From an uncultured Lachnospiraceae bacterium (GTDB taxonomy: Bacteria > Bacillota > Clostridia > Lachnospirales > Lachnospiraceae), in NCBI GenBank assembly GCA_910578475.1, contig CAJTRK010000015.1, positions 1-64,000 on the forward strand: a DNA stretch of 64,000 nt, in the 5' to 3' direction. A model generated the notes under the pieces. It had not been told where the DNA came from and did not search any database. It saw nothing but the letters and a program-made list of their open reading frames with translations. The first letter of the stretch is position 1; each line of letters opens with the position of its first letter. Position numbers and translations under genes: made by a program. Below, piece by piece: positions 60,714-64,000 of this stretch.

Positions 60714-61826
60714 TCATACCTCTCTTTCAGTCTGCGATATTTCAGCATTGTCTACAATTTTACCGTTTTCTATTTGAAATACCCTGTCAATTTCAAATCT
60801 GTTATTCACAAACTCATCCAGACCCGTACAGGTAACGATTGTCTGAATATCGCCTATACTGTTCAAAAGATAATTTTGCCTGTTACTGTCAAGTTCCGAT
60901 AAAACATCATCCAACAGAAGAACCGGATTATCTTTTATCATTTTCTTTACCAATTCTATTTCTGATAATTTCAAAGAAAGAGCAGCCGTTCTTTGCTGAC
61001 CTTGAGAACCGAATTTACGAATATCTATATTATCTGCCATAAAAGAAAAATCATCTCTGTGCGGTCCGACCGTCGTCTGCTTTAATTTAATATCCCTTTC
61101 CTGATTAGCGGACATGGAACGTTCATAATCTTCTATCAGGACATCCGGTTCATAATAAATAACCAGCTCTTCTTTGTTACCGGATAATTTTTTATGTATC
61201 TCGTAAATAATATCATTCAGCTGCCTGGTAAATAAATTTCTTCTTTCAATAATTTTGCTTCCAAAAGAAACAAGCTGAGAATCCCAAATATTTAAGGTAT
61301 CCCGCAGTTCCGGACGAAAATAAATGTCTTTGAGAAGTTTATTTCTCTGATTCACAATTTTATTATAATGATTCAGATTATAAAGGTAAAAGGAATCGAG
61401 CTGACACAGCTCCATATCCACAAATCTTCTTCTTTCGGCCGGACCGTTTTTGATAATATTCAAATCCTCCGGCGAAAAAAAGACCACATTTAACAATCCC
61501 AAAAGTTCAGAAGCTTTCTTGATTTTCTGCCCATCGACGGCAATTCCTTTCGATTTATTCTTACGAAGGTGCATATCGATTCTGCTTTCCAGACCGTCTT
61601 TTTCCAGTACGGTCCTGATATGCGCCTCTTCCTGATTGAAATGAATAATATCCCCGTCTTTGCTTCCTTTATGGGATTTGGTTGTGGAAGATAAGTATAT
61701 CGCCTCTAAAATATTTGTTTTTCCCTGCGCGTTATTCCCATATAAAATATTTGTTCCGCCGCTGAAATGGATTTCCAGAGAATCATAATTTCTGTAATTT
61801 GCCAGTTCCAATGATTTAATGAGCAT
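60714..61826 (-). CDS. recF: DNA replication and repair protein RecF
   Basis: RecF loads RecA at single-strand gaps together with RecO and RecR. The 370 residues have Walker A YGNNAQGKTN near residue 33, the family block FFSPEDLNIIKNGPAERRRF, signature SQGQQRTAALSLKLSE and Walker B PVLLLDDVLSELD. Its ATG overlaps the stop of the yaaA gene by one base (TGATG), which indicates coupled translation. Its stop overlaps the upstream possible start of gyrB. The arrangement is the standard one near the origin in Firmicutes. Confidence 0.97.
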   Translation of the reverse strand: MLIKSLELANYRNYDSLEIHFSGGTNILYGNNAQGKTNILEAIYLSSTTKSHKGSKDGDIIHFNQEEAHIRTVLEKDGLESRIDMHLRKNKSKGIAVDGQKIKKASELLGLLNVVFFSPEDLNIIKNGPAERRRFVDMELCQLDSFYLYNLNHYNKIVNQRNKLLKDIYFRPELRDTLNIWDSQLVSFGSKIIERRNLFTRQLNDIIYEIHKKLSGNKEELVIYYEPDVLIEDYERSMSANQERDIKLKQTTVGPHRDDFSFMADNIDIRKFGSQGQQRTAALSLKLSEIELVKKMIKDNPVLLLDDVLSELDSNRQNYLLNSIGDIQTIVTCTGLDEFVNNRFEIDRVFQIENGKIVDNAEISQTEREV

Positions 61827-62035
61827 CAGTTTTCTACCTTAATCTGCTGTCCGCCAAATTCGATAACGTCACCAGCATAAATTTTTTTACCGCGTCTGCA
61901 CTCTGTTTCTCCGTTTACAAGCACATTGCCTTCCTGAATTTCAATTTTGGCATCCAGACCTGAGTCTGCAAGACCGGAAAGTTTCAACGCCTGGCCAAGC
62001 TTTATAAATTCATCTTTAATTTTCAGTATTTCCAT
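61826..62035 (-). CDS. yaaA: S4-domain RNA-binding protein YaaA
   Basis: The 69-residue protein is a single S4-like RNA-binding domain with IKLGQALKLSGLADSGLDAK (in part, LGQALKLSGLADSG) and VLVNGETECRRGKKIYAGD. Genes of this kind regularly stand between dnaN and recF in Firmicutes; a role linked to ribosome assembly has been suggested for B. subtilis. The start follows a short gap of 39 bases from dnaN, with only a weak ribosome binding site visible. It overlaps recF by one base. Confidence 0.92.
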   Translation of the reverse strand: MEILKIKDEFIKLGQALKLSGLADSGLDAKIEIQEGNVLVNGETECRRGKKIYAGDVIEFGGQQIKVEN

Positions 62036-62074
62036 AAAAACCCAATCCTAATCAATTTATCTTTTTCAGAAATT

Positions 62075-63184
62075 TTAACTTACCGTCGTAAAATTAACCG
62101 GAAGAATCAGATAAACATAATTTTCTTCTTCATCCCTGATAAAACAGGGCGCTTTTGGATTCACCATATACAAATCCACTTCTTCATCGTCGATAACTCT
62201 CAGCGCATCGATTAAAAACTTGGGATTAAAACCAATCATCAAATCTTTTCCGCTCTTGGAAATATCGATTTCTTCATCCATGCTGCCGATAATCGTATTC
62301 ATTTTCAATTCCATCGCATCATCGGTAATATTGATGATGACCGGTTTTTTATCTCCTTCTTTGACAAGAAGCGTCGCTCTGTCAATACAGCTTAAAAATT
62401 CTTTCTTGTTGATTCTCACCTTTGTTTCATAATCGCTGGAAAGCATCTGGTCAATTCTGAAATACTCACCTTCAATCAATCTGGAAACAACAATCGTATT
62501 GTCAAATTCAAACAGAATATGATTGTCCGTAAAGAATATATTAACATCCTTATCCGTATCGCCGGAGAGAATTTTACTGATTTCACTCAGAGTCTTACCG
62601 GGCACAACAATTTTTTTAAACTCATAAGTATTCTTCAGCTGAATTTTTCTGATGGATATTCTATGCCCGTCCAATGACACAACTTTTAAAGTATCTTCGT
62701 CGATTTCGAATAATTCTCCGGTCATCAGTTTGTTATTATCGTTATCGGCAATGGAAAAAATCGTCTGTCTGATGATTTCTTTCAGAGTAAACTGGGAAAC
62801 TACGACAGAATCGTTTCTTTCAATCAACGGCAGATAAGAAAAATCTTCGCCTGATTTACCGATAATATTGAATTTTGCCTTTTCACAGGTAATCGTTGTT
62901 TTTAAACTGCTGTCCGTTTCAATTTTGATATTGCTGTCCGGAAGTTTACGCACGATTTCAAGAAATATTTTAGCATCCAGCGCAATCATGCCCTTTTCGA
63001 TTACTTCGCCTTCGATTCTCGTTTCGATACCGAGTTCCATATCATTGGCAGCCAGTTTGATTTCACCGTTTCTGACATCAATTAAGATACATTCCAGAAT
63101 GGACATGGTAGTTTTGCTAGGTACTGCTTTAGAAACAATCTGTACACCATTTAAGAGATTCGTTTTTTTACATACAATTTTCAT
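62075..63184 (-). CDS. dnaN: DNA polymerase III beta subunit (sliding clamp)
   Basis: The sliding clamp holds the replicative polymerase on DNA as a ring-shaped dimer. From the ATG giving MKIVCKKTNLL, 12 bases after AGAAAGGAAG, the protein has 369 residues, the normal length. The three clamp repeats are recognisable, with VSKAVPSKTTMSILECI near the start and the C-terminal YLILPVNF. The longer frame reaching 63259 runs through the ribosome binding site and a DnaA box and is not used. It is separated from dnaA by about 210 bases holding DnaA boxes. Confidence 0.97.
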   Translation of the reverse strand: MKIVCKKTNLLNGVQIVSKAVPSKTTMSILECILIDVRNGEIKLAANDMELGIETRIEGEVIEKGMIALDAKIFLEIVRKLPDSNIKIETDSSLKTTITCEKAKFNIIGKSGEDFSYLPLIERNDSVVVSQFTLKEIIRQTIFSIADNDNNKLMTGELFEIDEDTLKVVSLDGHRISIRKIQLKNTYEFKKIVVPGKTLSEISKILSGDTDKDVNIFFTDNHILFEFDNTIVVSRLIEGEYFRIDQMLSSDYETKVRINKKEFLSCIDRATLLVKEGDKKPVIINITDDAMELKMNTIIGSMDEEIDISKSGKDLMIGFNPKFLIDALRVIDDEEVDLYMVNPKAPCFIRDEEENYVYLILPVNFTTVS

Positions 63185-63397
63185 CTGTGCATAACTTCCT
63201 TTCTGAATATGAGCCAGAATCTGAATCGGCATTTTAAAGATATTTATTATATATTTCATAATCTATCTTAGTAATAGATGTTGAAATGTGCATAACCTTA
63301 TTTATTATACTATTTTTCAGCAGAAAAGAAAACGTATAACATGTGAAAAAGTCAGAATAACTTCATGATAAAATGATACTTATCAACAATCATGAAG
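63185..63397. other. dnaA-dnaN intergenic region with DnaA boxes, possible part of oriC
   Basis: Two copies of the DnaA box TTATGCACA are present on the minus strand, at 63186-63194 and 63287-63295 (read TGTGCATAA on the plus strand). A near match, TTATCAACA, lies at 63380-63388. The interval is very AT-rich. In Firmicutes the origin is often split between the regions upstream and downstream of dnaA, so this may be the downstream part. The first box touches the dnaN ribosome binding site and may allow autoregulation. Confidence 0.65.
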
Positions 63398-63401
63398 TTA
63401 T
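63357..63401 (-). repeat. 13-base inverted repeat at the end of dnaA
   Basis: ATAACTTCATGAT (63357-63369) and ATCATGAAGTTAT (63389-63401) are perfect inverted repeats around a 19-base centre that contains the near DnaA box TTATCAACA. It includes the dnaA stop codon. There is no T run, so it looks more like an mRNA processing or origin structure than a terminator. Confidence 0.65.
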
Positions 63402-64000
63402 GAAGGAATAATTTTTTTCTTAATGACTTCTATCTTATTCTTCAATTCCTCATTATTCACAATCTCATCGGTGATTTTATTCACACCATGTATGACTGTT
63501 GTATGGTCTTTCTTACCGAGAAGCTTCCCGATTCCGGCAAGGGAAGTAGCCGTTAAATCCCTGCACAGGTACATGACGATTTGTCTTGCCTGTACGAGTT
63601 CCGAGTTTCTTTTTCTGGACATAATATCATCAGGCGTAATGCCAAAATGTTCCGCTACCACGTTAATGATAAGGGAAGGGGTAACCTCTCTCATTTCATC
63701 GGGATAAATAATATCCTTTAAGGCCTCTTCCGCATGGGCGAGATTAATATCAAGATTGTTGAGTTTGGAAAAAGCAATGATTTTGTTGAATGCTCCTTCC
63801 AGTTCCCGGATATTGGATTTAATATTCGTTGCGATATATTCCAATACTTCGTTGTCAATTTCTTTATTGCAACTTTCCGCATTTTTCCTGAGAATTGCCA
63901 TTCTTGTCTCATAATCGGGCGGCTGTATATCGGCAACCAGACCCCATTCGAACCGGGAGCGGAATCTTTCATCCAATGTTTCCAGTTCTTTCGGCGGGCG
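63398..64000 (-). CDS. dnaA: Chromosomal replication initiator DnaA, C-terminal part (cut by window edge)
   Basis: DnaA binds DnaA boxes and opens the origin. Only about 200 residues are inside the window. The frame is open to position 64000 and begins there with RPPKELETLDERFRSRFEWGL in part (LDERFRSRFEWGL), the AAA+ sensor region with the arginine finger. The lid region (LEYIATNIKSNIRELEGAFN, in part) follows. The helix-turn-helix domain IV has the signature LCRDLTATSLAGIGKLLGKKDHTTVIHG (in part, GKKDHTTVIHG). The start lies outside. Its position and strand place the origin to the right of the window. Confidence 0.96.
   Translation of the reverse strand, partial: RPPKELETLDERFRSRFEWGLVADIQPPDYETRMAILRKNAESCNKEIDNEVLEYIATNIKSNIRELEGAFNKIIAFSKLNNLDINLAHAEEALKDIIYPDEMREVTPSLIINVVAEHFGITPDDIMSRKRNSELVQARQIVMYLCRDLTATSLAGIGKLLGKKDHTTVIHGVNKITDEIVNNEELKNKIEVIKKKIIPS

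Noticed and set aside
1..64000. CRISPR array, prophage, tRNA or rRNA genes
   Set aside because: No regularly spaced repeats, phage structural genes, or tRNA or rRNA sequences were recognised by reading; short RNAs without hallmarks could still be missed.

Overview
The window looks like the chromosome of a Gram-positive member of the Clostridia, most probably Lachnospiraceae. The evidence is the gene content: a T-box-controlled trp operon, an ECF transporter, tandem feoA-feoA-feoB, TSCPD, DUF4358, DUF2975 and DUF4173 proteins, and AGAAAGG-type ribosome binding sites. The right end carries gyrA-gyrB-recF-yaaA-dnaN-dnaA on the minus strand, so the replication origin lies just beyond the right edge and minus-strand genes run with the fork. 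No rRNA, tRNA, CRISPR array, prophage or intact insertion sequence was seen.

Layout. 1-0.65 kb: AT-rich 3' end of a restriction-modification specificity gene, cut by the window edge. 0.7-5.8 kb: trp promoter, tryptophan T-box leader and trpDCFBA, with trpE and trpG absent. 5.8-10.2 kb: a membrane protein, a TSCPD protein, murG with a coupled small zinc-ribbon protein, and a membrane-anchored GH25 lysozyme. 10.2-16.8 kb: an FtsX/MacB-type ABC exporter, a CPA2 antiporter and an OmpR-type two-component system. 17-19 kb: a YtrA-type GntR repressor with an ABC-2 exporter. 19-22.2 kb: pgi, then a PilZ plus HD-GYP pair for c-di-GMP. 22.3-29.2 kb: a seven-gene minus-strand operon with a LacI-ribokinase fusion, a separate ribokinase, a nucleoside hydrolase and a complete ECF transporter. 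29.5-32.4 kb: ferrous iron uptake behind two copies of a GTTAG-N6-CTAAC palindrome.

32.4-38.5 kb: a DUF4358 lipoprotein, an MBOAT plus SGNH-like O-acylation pair, exonuclease III and a CotH kinase. 38.5-43 kb: sigma factor, membrane protein, ABC ATPase and two paralogous permeases. 43-45.5 kb: DUF2975, HTH and DUF4173 proteins. 45.5-50.1 kb: a hybrid histidine kinase, a lone receiver and a CofE-like ligase. 50.1-56.1 kb: a MATE pump, a flavin reductase-rubredoxin fusion, a membrane-bound HTH protein, an ABC-class ATPase and a metallophosphoesterase. 56.2-64 kb: the origin-proximal replication cluster, ending inside dnaA.

The best candidate for something undescribed is the 22.3-29.2 kb operon. 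Its regulator carries an entire sugar kinase domain and sits with genes that would import a nucleoside, cleave it and phosphorylate the ribose. Other points worth checking are the CofE-like enzyme next to a signalling pair, the MurG-coupled zinc-ribbon protein, phased TGACAAT repeats before the exporter operon, and a glycine at the quinolone-contact position of GyrA.
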